Shown piece after piece: positions 7,271 through 15,044 of a stretch of 28,944 bases of DNA. Within the stretch, counting starts at the first letter, position 1. Every line of letters starts with the position of its first letter. The notes under the pieces are model-generated. The model searched no databases. It was not told the DNA's origin and saw only the letters and a program-made list of their open reading frames with translations. Location of the stretch: positions 1-28,944 of the forward strand of contig JAJZHS010000002.1 of the NCBI GenBank assembly GCA_021798395.1, given 5' to 3'. This DNA is from Pseudomonadota bacterium. GTDB lineage: Bacteria > Pseudomonadota > Gammaproteobacteria > Burkholderiales > Burkholderiaceae_C. Made by a program: the position numbers and the translations under genes.

Positions 7271-8779
7271 TCAGCCGATGCGCATCCAGGTCGTCTTCAA
7301 TTCGCTGTATTTGTCGAACGCGTGCAGCGACTTGTCGCGGCCGTTGCCCGACTGCTTGACGCCGCCGAACGGAACCGTGATGTCGTCTTCGTCGTACTGG
7401 TTGACGTGCACGGTTCCGGCGTGCAGCGCGCGCGAAACCCGCACCGCGCGGTCCAGGTTGCTGCTCCAGACCGCGGCGTGCAGGCCGTAGGCGCTGTCGT
7501 TGGCCAGCGCCACCGCCTCAGCCTCGGTCTTGAAGCGGATCACCGACAGCACCGGGCCGAAGATCTCCTCGCGCGCGATCTTCATGTCGTTGCGCACGGA
7601 GTCGAACACGGTCGGCGCGACGTACTGGCCGCCGCTGGACTCGAGCGCGCGGCAGCCTCCGGTGACGCAGTGCGCGCCCTCGTCGATCCCGGCCTGGATG
7701 TAGCCCATCACGGTGCGCGTCTGCGTCTCGTCGACCAGCGCGCCCAGCGTGGTTCCCGGGTCGAGCGGGTCGGCCGGATGGTAGGCCGGGGCCAGCGCGG
7801 CCAGCCGCTGCACGAAGGCGTCGGCGACGTCGTCCTGCACCAGCAGCCGCGACGGCGCGTTGCAGCTCTCGCCCTGGTTGTAGAACATGCTGTCGACGGC
7901 GGTGCGCGCGGCGCGCTCGAGGTCGTCGAAATCGGCGAACACCAGGTTGGCCGACTTGCCGCCGAGTTCGTTGTACACGCGCTTGAGGTTGCTGCGGCTG
8001 GCGTAGTCGAGCATGCGCCGGCCGGTGCGGGTCGAGCCGGTGAAGCCGATGGCGTCGACGTCCATGTGCAGCGCCAGCGCTTCGCCTGCCTCGTGGCCGT
8101 AGCCGGGGACGACGTTGAACACGCCTTCGGGCAGGCCTGCCTCGAGCGCCAGTTCGGCCAGCCGCAGCGCGGTCAGCGGCGACTTCTCCGACGGCTTGAG
8201 CACCACGCTGTTGCCCGCGGCCAGCGCCGGGCCGAGTTTCCACGACGCCATCAGCATCGGGTAGTTCCACGGCACGATGGCGCCGACCACGCCGACCGGC
8301 TCGCGGGTGACCAGCGCCAGCGCGCCGGGCCCGGTCGGCGCGATTTCGCCGTAGATTTTGTCCACCGCCTCTCCGTACCACTGGATGCAGCGCGCCGACC
8401 CCGGCACGTCGGCGGCCAGCGCGTTCTTGATCGGCTTGCCCATGTCCAGGGTTTCGAGCAGGGCGAGTTCGTCGCGTGCGGCGCGGATGCGCTCGGCGAA
8501 CGCCAGCATCACCTTCTTGCGCGCCGCCGGTGGCATTCCGGCCCAGCGGCGATCGGCGAACGCGGCGCGCGCCGACTGCACGGCGCGGTCGATGTCGGCC
8601 TGCTTGCCGCGCGCCACGCGGGCGATGACCCGCCCGTCGATCGGCGAGACGCAGTCGAACAGGTCGCCGTCGGTGGCGTTGTAGCGGTGGCCGTCGACGA
8701 CCATGCGGCCGTCGATTCCGCGCGCCAGCAGATCGGCGGCGCGGCCGTGCCAAAGGCCTTGGGGTTGCGGAGCAGTCAT
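7271..8779 (-). CDS. puuC: gamma-glutamyl-gamma-aminobutyraldehyde dehydrogenase (ALDH family)
   Basis: NAD(P)-dependent aldehyde dehydrogenase, 502 residues. Oxyanion-hole Asn172 in PWNYP, general base Glu271 in ELGGKSAN, catalytic Cys306 in FYNQGESCNAPSR, and the EEIFGPVLS segment near the C-terminus are all present. In the Puu pathway this step turns gamma-glutamyl-aminobutyraldehyde into gamma-glutamyl-GABA; the same enzymes often also oxidise 4-aminobutyraldehyde, the product of the SpuC transaminase. The assignment to PuuC rests on family likeness plus neighbours. Start at 8779 overlaps the cupin stop by ATGA, so the two are translationally coupled. The frame is open to 9262 but that extension runs through the cupin gene and is rejected. 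Last gene of the polyamine block on this side; no terminator was recognised after it. Confidence 0.88.
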   Translation of the reverse strand: MTAPQPQGLWHGRAADLLARGIDGRMVVDGHRYNATDGDLFDCVSPIDGRVIARVARGKQADIDRAVQSARAAFADRRWAGMPPAARKKVMLAFAERIRAARDELALLETLDMGKPIKNALAADVPGSARCIQWYGEAVDKIYGEIAPTGPGALALVTREPVGVVGAIVPWNYPMLMASWKLGPALAAGNSVVLKPSEKSPLTALRLAELALEAGLPEGVFNVVPGYGHEAGEALALHMDVDAIGFTGSTRTGRRMLDYASRSNLKRVYNELGGKSANLVFADFDDLERAARTAVDSMFYNQGESCNAPSRLLVQDDVADAFVQRLAALAPAYHPADPLDPGTTLGALVDETQTRTVMGYIQAGIDEGAHCVTGGCRALESSGGQYVAPTVFDSVRNDMKIAREEIFGPVLSVIRFKTEAEAVALANDSAYGLHAAVWSSNLDRAVRVSRALHAGTVHVNQYDEDDITVPFGGVKQSGNGRDKSLHAFDKYSELKTTWMRIG

Positions 8780-9180
8780 GCGGAGATCTCCTCGGGTTGC
8801 GTGCCGCGCGTCGCGTCCCCGGCTTCGCGCAGCGTCATGATCGCGTAGTGCTTGCGCACTCGCGTGTGGTTTTCCCAGATGCCCTCGAAGCCGCCGGGGA
8901 CGACGAAGGCGTCGCCGGCGCGCAGCCGCACGCTGCGCCCGTCGTCGCCGGTCAGCGTGGCTTCGCCTTCGAGCAGCACGCAGAATTCCTCCTCGTGCGC
9001 CGCATAGCGTACCCGCCAGGCGCCGGGCTCGCCTTGCCAGACGCCGGCGCAGAACTGGCCGCTCGAGTCGGTGTAATGGTTCCAGCTCAGCTGCCGCGGG
9101 TCGCCGCGCAGCACCCGCGCCGGGTCGGGGGCGTACGCCTCGGGCTGCAGTTCGGTGTCGAACGGGACGACGGCGGGCAT
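8776..9180 (-). CDS. stand-alone cupin (Cupin_3/DUF861-like)
   Basis: A 134-residue single-domain cupin. The barrel motifs are visible: motif 1 about 60-80 (RYAAHEEEFCVLLEGEATLTG) and motif 2 about 92-108 (AGDAFVVPGGFEGIWEN). His61 and the Glu cluster at 62-64 could bind a metal. There is no helix-turn-helix, unlike E. coli PuuR, whose C-terminal half is a cupin. It is coupled to puuC by an ATGA overlap, so a job linked to the aldehyde or its product (isomerase, hydrolase, sensor) is likely, but no reaction can be named. A terminator hairpin ends only 20 bases before its ATG, leaving little room for its own promoter. Confidence 0.8.
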   Translation of the reverse strand: MPAVVPFDTELQPEAYAPDPARVLRGDPRQLSWNHYTDSSGQFCAGVWQGEPGAWRVRYAAHEEEFCVLLEGEATLTGDDGRSVRLRAGDAFVVPGGFEGIWENHTRVRKHYAIMTLREAGDATRGTQPEEISA

Positions 9181-9199
9181 CGGTTGAACGCTTCAGGAT

Positions 9200-9229
9200 A
9201 AAAAAGCCGGGCAGCTGTCGCCGCCCGGC
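9200..9229 (-). terminator. rho-independent terminator after the porin gene
   Basis: On the minus strand GCCGGGC (9229-9223) pairs perfectly with GCCCGGC (9212-9206) around a 10-base loop and is followed directly by six T residues (9205-9200). It lies between the porin stop and the cupin ATG, so it should end most transcripts of the pot-porin unit. Confidence 0.75.
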
Positions 9230-9235
9230 GCGGTC

Positions 9236-9257
9236 GCGGCGCGGTGTCCCGCGCCGC
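9236..9257 (-). other. perfect 9-bp hairpin just before the terminator
   Basis: GCGGCGCGG (9236-9244) and CCGCGCCGC (9249-9257) are exact reverse complements around a 4-base loop. It begins 11 bases after the porin stop codon and is stacked against the terminator hairpin. It probably protects the 3' end of the porin mRNA; no other role is visible. Confidence 0.6.
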
Positions 9258-9268
9258 TGCAAACAGCA

Positions 9269-10765
9269 TCAGAAACTGACGGCCAGGTCGGCGGCGAGCA
9301 GGTTGTTGCTCTTCTTGTAATGGCCGCTGGACACGTTCAGGAACGTCGGAAGATTGGAGCCGTCGTAGCGGTATTCGAGCTTGAGCTTGGTCGACTTGGT
9401 CAGCTGGTAGTCGGTACCCAGGCTCAGCGCGTAGCGGTTGGCACCGTTGCCGGTGCAGTTGTTGCCGGTGGCGTCGCAGGTCGCTGGATTGGGCCCGAAG
9501 CCGTTGTCCGTGACGTTGGCCAGATCCGTGCCGTTGAAGCCACCGATCGTACCGCCGCCGTTGGCCGAGTCGTTCAGATAGTCGGCACGGGCGAAGCCGA
9601 GCAGTCGGGGCGTGAAGTTGTAGGTTGCGGTGCCCGAAAGGCCCCACCATTTGGCGTCGCCGCCGTTGTACGCGGCCTGCGCCTGCTTGCCGAAGCTGAC
9701 CTGGCCGTACCAGCCCCACGCGCCCTTGTTCAGGTAGGCGTCGAACTCGGCCATTTCGGCGGTCGAGTTCATGCCGTTCGCCGCTCCGAGCACGGCTTCG
9801 GAAAGCGCGTAATTCGGCACCTTGCCGACCAGGCCCCAGCCGCCGACCCCGGCGCTGTCGTAGCCGGGCAGGCTGTAGTCAAAGCGCGCGACCAGCGCCG
9901 GAGCGCGACCGCCGGCGCCGATGCCGTTCAGGTAGTCGTAGCGCGGCGCATTGATGTTGGCGATCATCGCCTTCCACTCGAGGTTGTCGCCGTTGCTGAC
10001 GTCGACGCCCACTCCGGTGTAGGCCAGCAGTTCGGTGAAATCGAACAGCAGGTTGTGGGTGACCGCGTAGGTCTGGTTGTCGTTGACGTATTCGTAGCCT
10101 TCCCAGTCGGGGATCTGGCCGGCGATCAGGCGGGTGTTGTCGTCGCCGTTGATCGGCATCGACACCGACGCCTCGTTGACGATCGAACTGCCGTTCATGT
10201 TCGCGCCGTTGCCGCGGTCGGGCGACAGGTTCAGCGTCCACTTCGTGCCACCTTCGGTGACTTTCTGGAACTGGATGTAGGCCTGGCCGAAACTGGAGTT
10301 GTCGTAGTTGTAGATCGTGGAAGCGCCGGCCTGTCCGTTCGAACGGTTCAGGAACACGAACGACGAGTTCTGCTGGTCCTGGTTGTAGACGTACGCCGGC
10401 GCGATCATGCCGGTGATGGTCATGCCTTCCATGCCGCTGCGTTTGGCCGCGCCCTTCAGTCCGGTGATCTGCACCGCGTTGTGGTCGGCCTGGGTCGACG
10501 CGTCGTCGGCCGTGGCGGCCGCGTTGGCGACCTGGCCCTGCTGCGCCTGCAGCGTGGTGCCCTGCGCCTGCACGGTGGCGGCCTGCGCGTGCAATTGCGC
10601 GTCCTGCGCCTGCACCTTGGCCTCGAGCTGCTGCACCTGGGCCTGCAGGGCCTTGAGTTGCTTCAGGATCTGGGCGTTGGTGTCGGCCCGCGCCATCGCC
10701 GGCGCGAACCCGAGACTGAGCGCCAGAACCGAGAGACTGAACGTTTTGTACATCGTTTTACGCAT
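9269..10765 (-). CDS. outer-membrane porin with N-terminal coiled coil (DUF3138-like)
   Basis: A 498-residue protein. Sec signal peptide about 1-27 (ending AMARA/DT), then a Gln/Ala-rich coiled coil about 28-95 built from repeats of the type LQAQ/VQAQ, then a beta-barrel region to a C-terminal Phe (LAADLAVSF), the usual outer-membrane assembly signal. Aromatic and Asn/Asp-rich strands such as NLSPDRGNGANMNG and RYALSLGTDYQLTKS fit a barrel. It resembles the DUF3138 porins of Burkholderiales. It follows potI by 49 bases with no terminator between, so it is likely the last gene of the pot operon and the outer-membrane entry route for the same solutes; that substrate is inferred. AGGAGG 6 bases before the ATG fixes the start; a second ATG four codons later is possible. 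Confidence 0.82.
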   Translation of the reverse strand: MRKTMYKTFSLSVLALSLGFAPAMARADTNAQILKQLKALQAQVQQLEAKVQAQDAQLHAQAATVQAQGTTLQAQQGQVANAAATADDASTQADHNAVQITGLKGAAKRSGMEGMTITGMIAPAYVYNQDQQNSSFVFLNRSNGQAGASTIYNYDNSSFGQAYIQFQKVTEGGTKWTLNLSPDRGNGANMNGSSIVNEASVSMPINGDDNTRLIAGQIPDWEGYEYVNDNQTYAVTHNLLFDFTELLAYTGVGVDVSNGDNLEWKAMIANINAPRYDYLNGIGAGGRAPALVARFDYSLPGYDSAGVGGWGLVGKVPNYALSEAVLGAANGMNSTAEMAEFDAYLNKGAWGWYGQVSFGKQAQAAYNGGDAKWWGLSGTATYNFTPRLLGFARADYLNDSANGGGTIGGFNGTDLANVTDNGFGPNPATCDATGNNCTGNGANRYALSLGTDYQLTKSTKLKLEYRYDGSNLPTFLNVSSGHYKKSNNLLAADLAVSF

Positions 10766-10771
10766 GGAAAT

Positions 10772-10777
10772 CCTCCT
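10772..10777 (-). promoter_or_regulatory. strong ribosome binding site of the porin gene
   Basis: A perfect AGGAGG on the minus strand, six bases before the ATG at 10765, stronger than the sites I could find for its neighbours. It suggests high translation of the porin relative to the transporter genes. Confidence 0.75.
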
Positions 10778-10814
10778 GGGGCGGGTGCATCAAGGACTGA
10801 AAAAGCGAAATCGA

Positions 10815-11699
10815 TCAGGACAACACGGTTCCGGTGTCCCCGGCGTGCACGCCGGGGTGGAACTCGACTTCCTGGCGCAGCGCCGCGGCGCTTTCCTGCA
10901 CGCGCCGGCGCTCGCGCCGCGCCATCAGGACGCTGCTGACGGCGACCGCGACGACGACGAGGTAGACGGTGATCGCGCCGACCACGTTGATGGTCGGGTT
11001 CAGGCCGAGGCGCGCCCGCGAGAAGATCACCACCGGCAAGGTCGTGGCGCCCGGTCCGGACAGGAACGCGGAGATCACCACCTCGTCGAGCGACAGCGAG
11101 AAGGCGAGCAGCCAGGCCGAAACCAGCGCCTGCGAGATCGACGGCAGGGTGACCAGCATGAAGACCTGGAACGGACGCGCGCCGAGGTCCATCGCGGCTT
11201 CCTCGATCGATTGGTCCATTTCCTTCAGCCGCGACTCGATGACCACCGCGGCGTACGAAATGCACATCACGGTGTGGCCGATGAAGATGGTGAAAAAGCC
11301 CTTCTGCGGCCAGCCCAGCGTCTTCTGCACGGTGACGAAGAACATCAGCAGCGCCAGCGCGATGACCACCGTCGGCATGACCAGCGGAATGTTGATCATG
11401 AAGTTCAGCAGGCTCTTGCCTTTGAAGCCGCGGTAGCGCGACAGCGCGAACGCGGCCAGCGTGCCGAGCACCACCGAACTGCACGCGGTGGCCAGCGCGA
11501 CTTTCAGCGACAGCAGCAGGCCGTTGATGACCTCGGTGTCGTGCACGATCGCGCCGTACCACTTGAACGTCCAGCCGCCCCAGATCGTGACCATCCTCGA
11601 GTTGTTGAACGAGTAGATGACGAGGACGACGATCGGCAGGTAGAGGAAGAAATAGACCAGCGCCATCCAGGCCGCGGGAAGCAGCGAACGGCGTTTCAT
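10815..11699 (-). CDS. potI: polyamine ABC transporter permease (PotI/PotC type)
   Basis: Inner-membrane permease of the putrescine/spermidine-type importer, 294 residues, about six membrane segments. It has the typical N-terminus (YFFLYLPIVVLVIYSFNNS) and the cytoplasmic loop contacting the ATPase: EEAAMDLGARPFQVFMLVTLP, then the ALVSAWLLAFSLSLDE segment typical of PotC/PotI. The start at 11699 overlaps the potH stop by ATGA with GGAGG upstream, so the two permeases are co-translated. The frame is open much further upstream, through potH, but this is a shadow. The last 30 residues (EFHPGVHAGDTGTVLS) are a hydrophilic tail longer than in E. coli PotI. Confidence 0.92.
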   Translation of the reverse strand: MKRRSLLPAAWMALVYFFLYLPIVVLVIYSFNNSRMVTIWGGWTFKWYGAIVHDTEVINGLLLSLKVALATACSSVVLGTLAAFALSRYRGFKGKSLLNFMINIPLVMPTVVIALALLMFFVTVQKTLGWPQKGFFTIFIGHTVMCISYAAVVIESRLKEMDQSIEEAAMDLGARPFQVFMLVTLPSISQALVSAWLLAFSLSLDEVVISAFLSGPGATTLPVVIFSRARLGLNPTINVVGAITVYLVVVAVAVSSVLMARRERRRVQESAAALRQEVEFHPGVHAGDTGTVLS

Positions 11700-12613
11700 C
11701 GCGAGGCCTCCATGCTTCGGGTCTGGTATTTGTTGAACACCGCGATCGGCGCCAGGATCAGCAGGATCATCACGATGGCCACCGCCGAGGCGCGCTGCCA
11801 GTCGAGGTTGTCGAAGAATTCGTTCCACATCACCCGGCCGATGTTCAGCGTCGACGGGCCGGCGAGCAGCGACGGGATGACGTACTCGCCGACTGCCGGG
11901 ATGAACACCAGCAGCGATCCGGCGATGATTCCCGAACGCGACAGCGGAACCGTGACCAGCCAGAAGGTCTTCAGCGGCGTCGAGCCGAGGTCGGCCGCGG
12001 CTTCGATCAGCCTCAGATCCATTTTCACCAGCGTCGCGTACAGCGGCAGGATCATGAACGGGATGTAGCCGTAGACCATGCCGATCATGAAGGAAAACTC
12101 GGTGAACATCATCCGCAGCGGGGTGTGGATGATTCCGGTCCAGAGCAGGAACTGATTGATCAGGCCGTTGAGGTCGAGCAGGTTCTTCCAGGCGTAGATG
12201 CGGATCAGGAACGAGGTCCAGAACGGCAGCATGACCAGCATCAGCAGGGCGGGGCGCAGCGTCGGCCGCGTGCGCGCCATGAAGTACGAGAACGGGTAGC
12301 CGACGACCAGGCACAGCAGCGTGGTCAGCGCTGCGTACCAGATCGACGACAGGTACGTCACCACGTACAGGTGGTCGCGCACCAGCGCCAGGTACGCGGT
12401 GAACTTCAGCTTGAACAACAGGCTGTCGTCGGCCCAGCGCATGATCGGCTCGAAGCCGATTCCCAGCGCGTTGCTCTCGGACAGGCTGATTTTCAGCAGG
12501 ATGACGAAAGGCACCAGCAGGAACGCCAGCAGCCACAGTTGCGGCAACCCGATGACGCTCAGGCGCCCCCAGTTGAAGCGCTGCGCCCGGCGGCGGGGAC
12601 TCGGCTCGGCCAT
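11696..12613 (-). CDS. potH: polyamine ABC transporter permease (PotH/PotB type)
   Basis: Partner permease of PotI, 305 residues. Membrane segments begin with LPQLWLLAFLLVPFVILLKISL; the ATPase-contact loop is EAAADLGSTPLKTFWLVTVPLS, followed by GSLLVFIPAVGEYVIPSLLAG, a stretch characteristic of PotB/PotH. It starts 18 bases after potG and ends in the ATGA overlap with potI. The signature stretch SDAL-like segments of unrelated sugar permeases are absent. Assignment to the polyamine family is firm; the exact solute (putrescine or spermidine) cannot be told from the permease alone. Confidence 0.93.
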   Translation of the reverse strand: MAEPSPRRRAQRFNWGRLSVIGLPQLWLLAFLLVPFVILLKISLSESNALGIGFEPIMRWADDSLLFKLKFTAYLALVRDHLYVVTYLSSIWYAALTTLLCLVVGYPFSYFMARTRPTLRPALLMLVMLPFWTSFLIRIYAWKNLLDLNGLINQFLLWTGIIHTPLRMMFTEFSFMIGMVYGYIPFMILPLYATLVKMDLRLIEAAADLGSTPLKTFWLVTVPLSRSGIIAGSLLVFIPAVGEYVIPSLLAGPSTLNIGRVMWNEFFDNLDWQRASAVAIVMILLILAPIAVFNKYQTRSMEASR

Positions 12614-12631
12614 GACTTGTCTGTCTCCGCG

Positions 12632-13747
12632 TCAGTCGGCGATGACCACGGGCGCGGTGTCGGCCCAGTTCAGCATGACCTCGGCGCCGTTGGCGAAGGG
12701 GTCGGCGTGGCGGTCGGCGTTCGACACCGTCACGCGCACGCGGCGCCGGCTCGCCAGCTCGACCTCGTACGCGGTGTAGCTGCCCATGTACGAGCGCCCG
12801 GCGACGGTGCCGGCGATCAGGTTCGCGGCGGGCTCGCGGCGGCCGAGTTCAATGCCGATCTTCTCCGGGCGCAGCGCGACGCTGAACTCGGCGCCCAGCG
12901 TTCCGCTGATGCCGTGGCCGATGTGGAACAGGCCTTCGTCGCAGCGGATTTCGCAGTGGTCGGCCTCGTCGACGACCAGGTGGCCGTCGAACAGGTTGAC
13001 GTTGCCGATGAAGTCGGCGACGAAGCGCGTCTGCGGGTGTTCGTAGATTTCGCCCGGAGTTCCAAGTTGCAGGAAGCGGCCGTCGCGCATGACCGCGATG
13101 CGGTCGGCCATGGTCATCGCTTCCTCCTGGTCGTGGGTGACCATGACGCAGGTCACGCCGACCTGGCGCAGGATGCTGACCAGTTCGAGCTGGGTTCGCT
13201 CGCGCAGTTTCTTGTCCAGCGCGGCCAGCGGTTCGTCGAGCAACAGCAGCTTGGGTCTCTTGGCCAGGCTGCGCGCGAGCGCCACCCGCTGCTGCTGGCC
13301 GCCCGACAGCTGGTGCGGCTTGCGCTTGGCGTACGGCGTCAGTTGCACCAGGGCGAGCATCTCGGTCACGCGTTGCGCGATCGCCGTCTTGTCCATGCCG
13401 TCGCGGCGCAGGCCGAAGGCGATGTTGTCGTAGACGGTCAAGTGCGGAAACAGCGCGTACGACTGGAACATCATGTTGATCGGCCGCTCGTACGGCGGCA
13501 GGTCGGTGATGTCCTCGCCGGCCAGCAGCACGCGGCCGCTGCTCGGCGGCTCGAAGCCGGCGAGCATGCGCAACAGCGTCGATTTGCCGCAGCCGGACGA
13601 CCCGAGCAGGGCGAAGATCTCGCCTTGCGCGATGTCGAGTTCGATGGTGTCGACCGCGACCACCTCGCCGAAGCGCTTGGTCACGCCGTCGATGGTCAGG
13701 AAGGCGGACGTCGGCTGCGACCGTCCGTTGCTGCTGGGTTGCGCCAT
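12632..13747 (-). CDS. potG: polyamine ABC transporter ATPase (PotG/PotA type)
   Basis: Cytoplasmic ATPase that powers the PotF-PotH-PotI importer, 371 residues. Walker A LLGSSGCGKST with Lys55, Q-loop MMFQSYALFPHLTV, signature LSGGQQQR, Walker B LLLLDEPLAALDK and the switch His in VTHDQEEA are all present. The C-terminal third (about 245-371) is the TOBE domain (ALRPEKI; NLIAGTVAGRSYMGSYTAYEVEL), typical of the polyamine/iron/sugar ATPase group. The preceding gap to potF holds a large perfect hairpin, so potG may be expressed at a lower level than potF. Confidence 0.93.
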   Translation of the reverse strand: MAQPSSNGRSQPTSAFLTIDGVTKRFGEVVAVDTIELDIAQGEIFALLGSSGCGKSTLLRMLAGFEPPSSGRVLLAGEDITDLPPYERPINMMFQSYALFPHLTVYDNIAFGLRRDGMDKTAIAQRVTEMLALVQLTPYAKRKPHQLSGGQQQRVALARSLAKRPKLLLLDEPLAALDKKLRERTQLELVSILRQVGVTCVMVTHDQEEAMTMADRIAVMRDGRFLQLGTPGEIYEHPQTRFVADFIGNVNLFDGHLVVDEADHCEIRCDEGLFHIGHGISGTLGAEFSVALRPEKIGIELGRREPAANLIAGTVAGRSYMGSYTAYEVELASRRRVRVTVSNADRHADPFANGAEVMLNWADTAPVVIAD

Positions 13748-13772
13748 GATGCGGATGTGCGGATTCGGTCGG

Positions 13773-13801
13773 GCCGCCCGCGCGCGAAGCGCGCGGGCGG
13801 C
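13773..13801 (-). other. 13-bp perfect hairpin between potF and potG
   Basis: GCCGCCCGCGCGC (13773-13785) and GCGCGCGGGCGGC (13789-13801) are exact reverse complements around the 3-base loop GAA. It begins 10 bases after the potF stop. No T-run follows on the minus strand, so it is not a classical terminator. Hairpins at this spot in other import operons protect the binding-protein mRNA from 3' decay; that role is inferred. Confidence 0.75.
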
Positions 13802-13811
13802 GGCGGGGCGA

Positions 13812-14927
13812 TTACAGGCCGGTCTTGAACTTGGTGTACAAGCGGGTGACCAGACGGCGCTGCGTGTTGGTGTAGACCTTCGGCGGGCGCAGCTTGGCCA
13901 TCATGTCGGGCTTGAGGTAGACGTAGTCGTTGTCCTTGACCGAGGCCTTCACGTACGGCAGCGACGCCGGAACCGGGTTGGCGTACGACACGGTGTTGGT
14001 GTCGGCGCCGCAGACCTGCGGCTGCAGCCGGTAGTTGATGAACTTGTACGCGTTGTCGACGTTCTTCGCGTCGGCCGGGATCGCCATCGTGTCGATGAAG
14101 ATCACCGCGCCGTGGGTCGGCGGGAACACCTCGATGTGCTGGCCGTTGTGCGCTTCCTTGGCGCGGGTGGCCGAAATGCCCATGTCACCCGACCAGCCCA
14201 GCGCGGCGCAGATCGAGCCGCCGGCCATGTCGTTGATGTAGCCCGACGACGAGAACTCGCTGACGTCGTTGCGGACCTTCTGCAGCATCGCCCACGCCTT
14301 GTCGAAATCGGCCGGGTTCTGGGTGTCCTGCGGAATTCCCAGGTAGGTGAAAGCCGCTTCCATGATGTCGTCGCCCGAATCGAGGAACGAGATCCCGCAC
14401 GACTTCAGCTTGTTGGCGTAGGTCGGGTCGAACAGCAGCGCCCACGGGTTGGCCGGCAGCGGGGTGCTGCCCAGAGCCTTCTTCACCTTGTCGACGTTGA
14501 TGCCGACGGTGGTGTAACCCCACATCCACGGAATGATGTATTTGTTGCCGGGGTCGACGACGGCCAGCAGTTTCATCAGGTTCGGGTCGAGATTCTTGTA
14601 GTTCGGAATCTTGGCCTTGTTCAGCGGGTGCAGCAGCCCGCCCTTGATGTCGATCGCGGCCCAGTTCGACGACGGTACGACGATGTCGTAACCCGTGTCG
14701 CCGGCGACCATTTTCGCGAACAGGGTTTCGTTCGAATCGAAGGTGTCGTAGCGCATCCGGATTCCGGTGGCCTTCTCGAAGCCCGGCACCGTGGTCGGCG
14801 CGATGTAGTCCGACCAGTTGTACATGTTCACCACGCCTCCGGCGTGCGCCGGAGCGAAGCTGAGCGCTGCGACGCCGAGCGCGGCCGCCGAGAGCAGTTT
14901 CCCGGCGAAGGATGATCGTTTACGCAT
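13812..14927 (-). CDS. potF: periplasmic polyamine-binding protein (PotF/SpuD type)
   Basis: Captures putrescine or spermidine in the periplasm and hands it to PotH/PotI. 371 residues from the ATG at 14927. Signal peptide about 1-29 (KLLSAAALGVAALSFAPAHA). The mature N-terminus shows the family hallmark VNMYNWSDYI, then DTFDSNETLFAKMVAG, YDIVVPSS, and PWMWGYTTVGIN. An in-frame TTG two codons earlier (14933) is a less likely start; GGGGA lies at good distance from the ATG. It follows spuC by 117 bases, and this gap carries a sigma-54-type promoter match, so potF begins its own transcription unit as well as possibly being read through from puuD-puuA-spuC. Specificity for putrescine versus spermidine is not resolved here. 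Confidence 0.92.
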   Translation of the reverse strand: MRKRSSFAGKLLSAAALGVAALSFAPAHAGGVVNMYNWSDYIAPTTVPGFEKATGIRMRYDTFDSNETLFAKMVAGDTGYDIVVPSSNWAAIDIKGGLLHPLNKAKIPNYKNLDPNLMKLLAVVDPGNKYIIPWMWGYTTVGINVDKVKKALGSTPLPANPWALLFDPTYANKLKSCGISFLDSGDDIMEAAFTYLGIPQDTQNPADFDKAWAMLQKVRNDVSEFSSSGYINDMAGGSICAALGWSGDMGISATRAKEAHNGQHIEVFPPTHGAVIFIDTMAIPADAKNVDNAYKFINYRLQPQVCGADTNTVSYANPVPASLPYVKASVKDNDYVYLKPDMMAKLRPPKVYTNTQRRLVTRLYTKFKTGL

Positions 14928-14973
14928 GTGCAATCCCCGAAGAGCAATGAAGTGGAAAAAGACCGCTGAATCT

Positions 14974-14991
14974 ATGCAATTTCAATGCCAA
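14974..14991 (-). promoter_or_regulatory. sigma-54 (-24/-12) promoter before potF
   Basis: The minus strand reads TGGCAT, five bases, TTGCAT. The GG and GC doublets have the exact sigma-54 spacing, and only the sixth base differs from the TGGCAC-N5-TTGC core. Transcription would start near 14964, giving a leader of about 37 bases to the potF ATG. Nitrogen-dependent control through an enhancer-binding protein such as NtrC is the likely meaning. Confidence 0.6.
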
Positions 14992-15044
14992 GTTCCCGGA
15001 CCCATCGTGCCGACGGACCGCCGCTCCCTTGTCACAGACCGGGT

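Noticed and set aside
2426..7490. Very long plus-strand open frames rich in Arg, Gln, Ala or Val opposite queA, vWA/Pal, the cyclase and similar genes
   Set aside because: They lie antisense to genes with clear motifs, have low-complexity composition typical of GC-rich shadow frames, and show no recognisable domain.
14931..14933. TTG as start of potF
   Set aside because: The ATG two codons later has a better distance to GGGGA and leaves the signal peptide unchanged.
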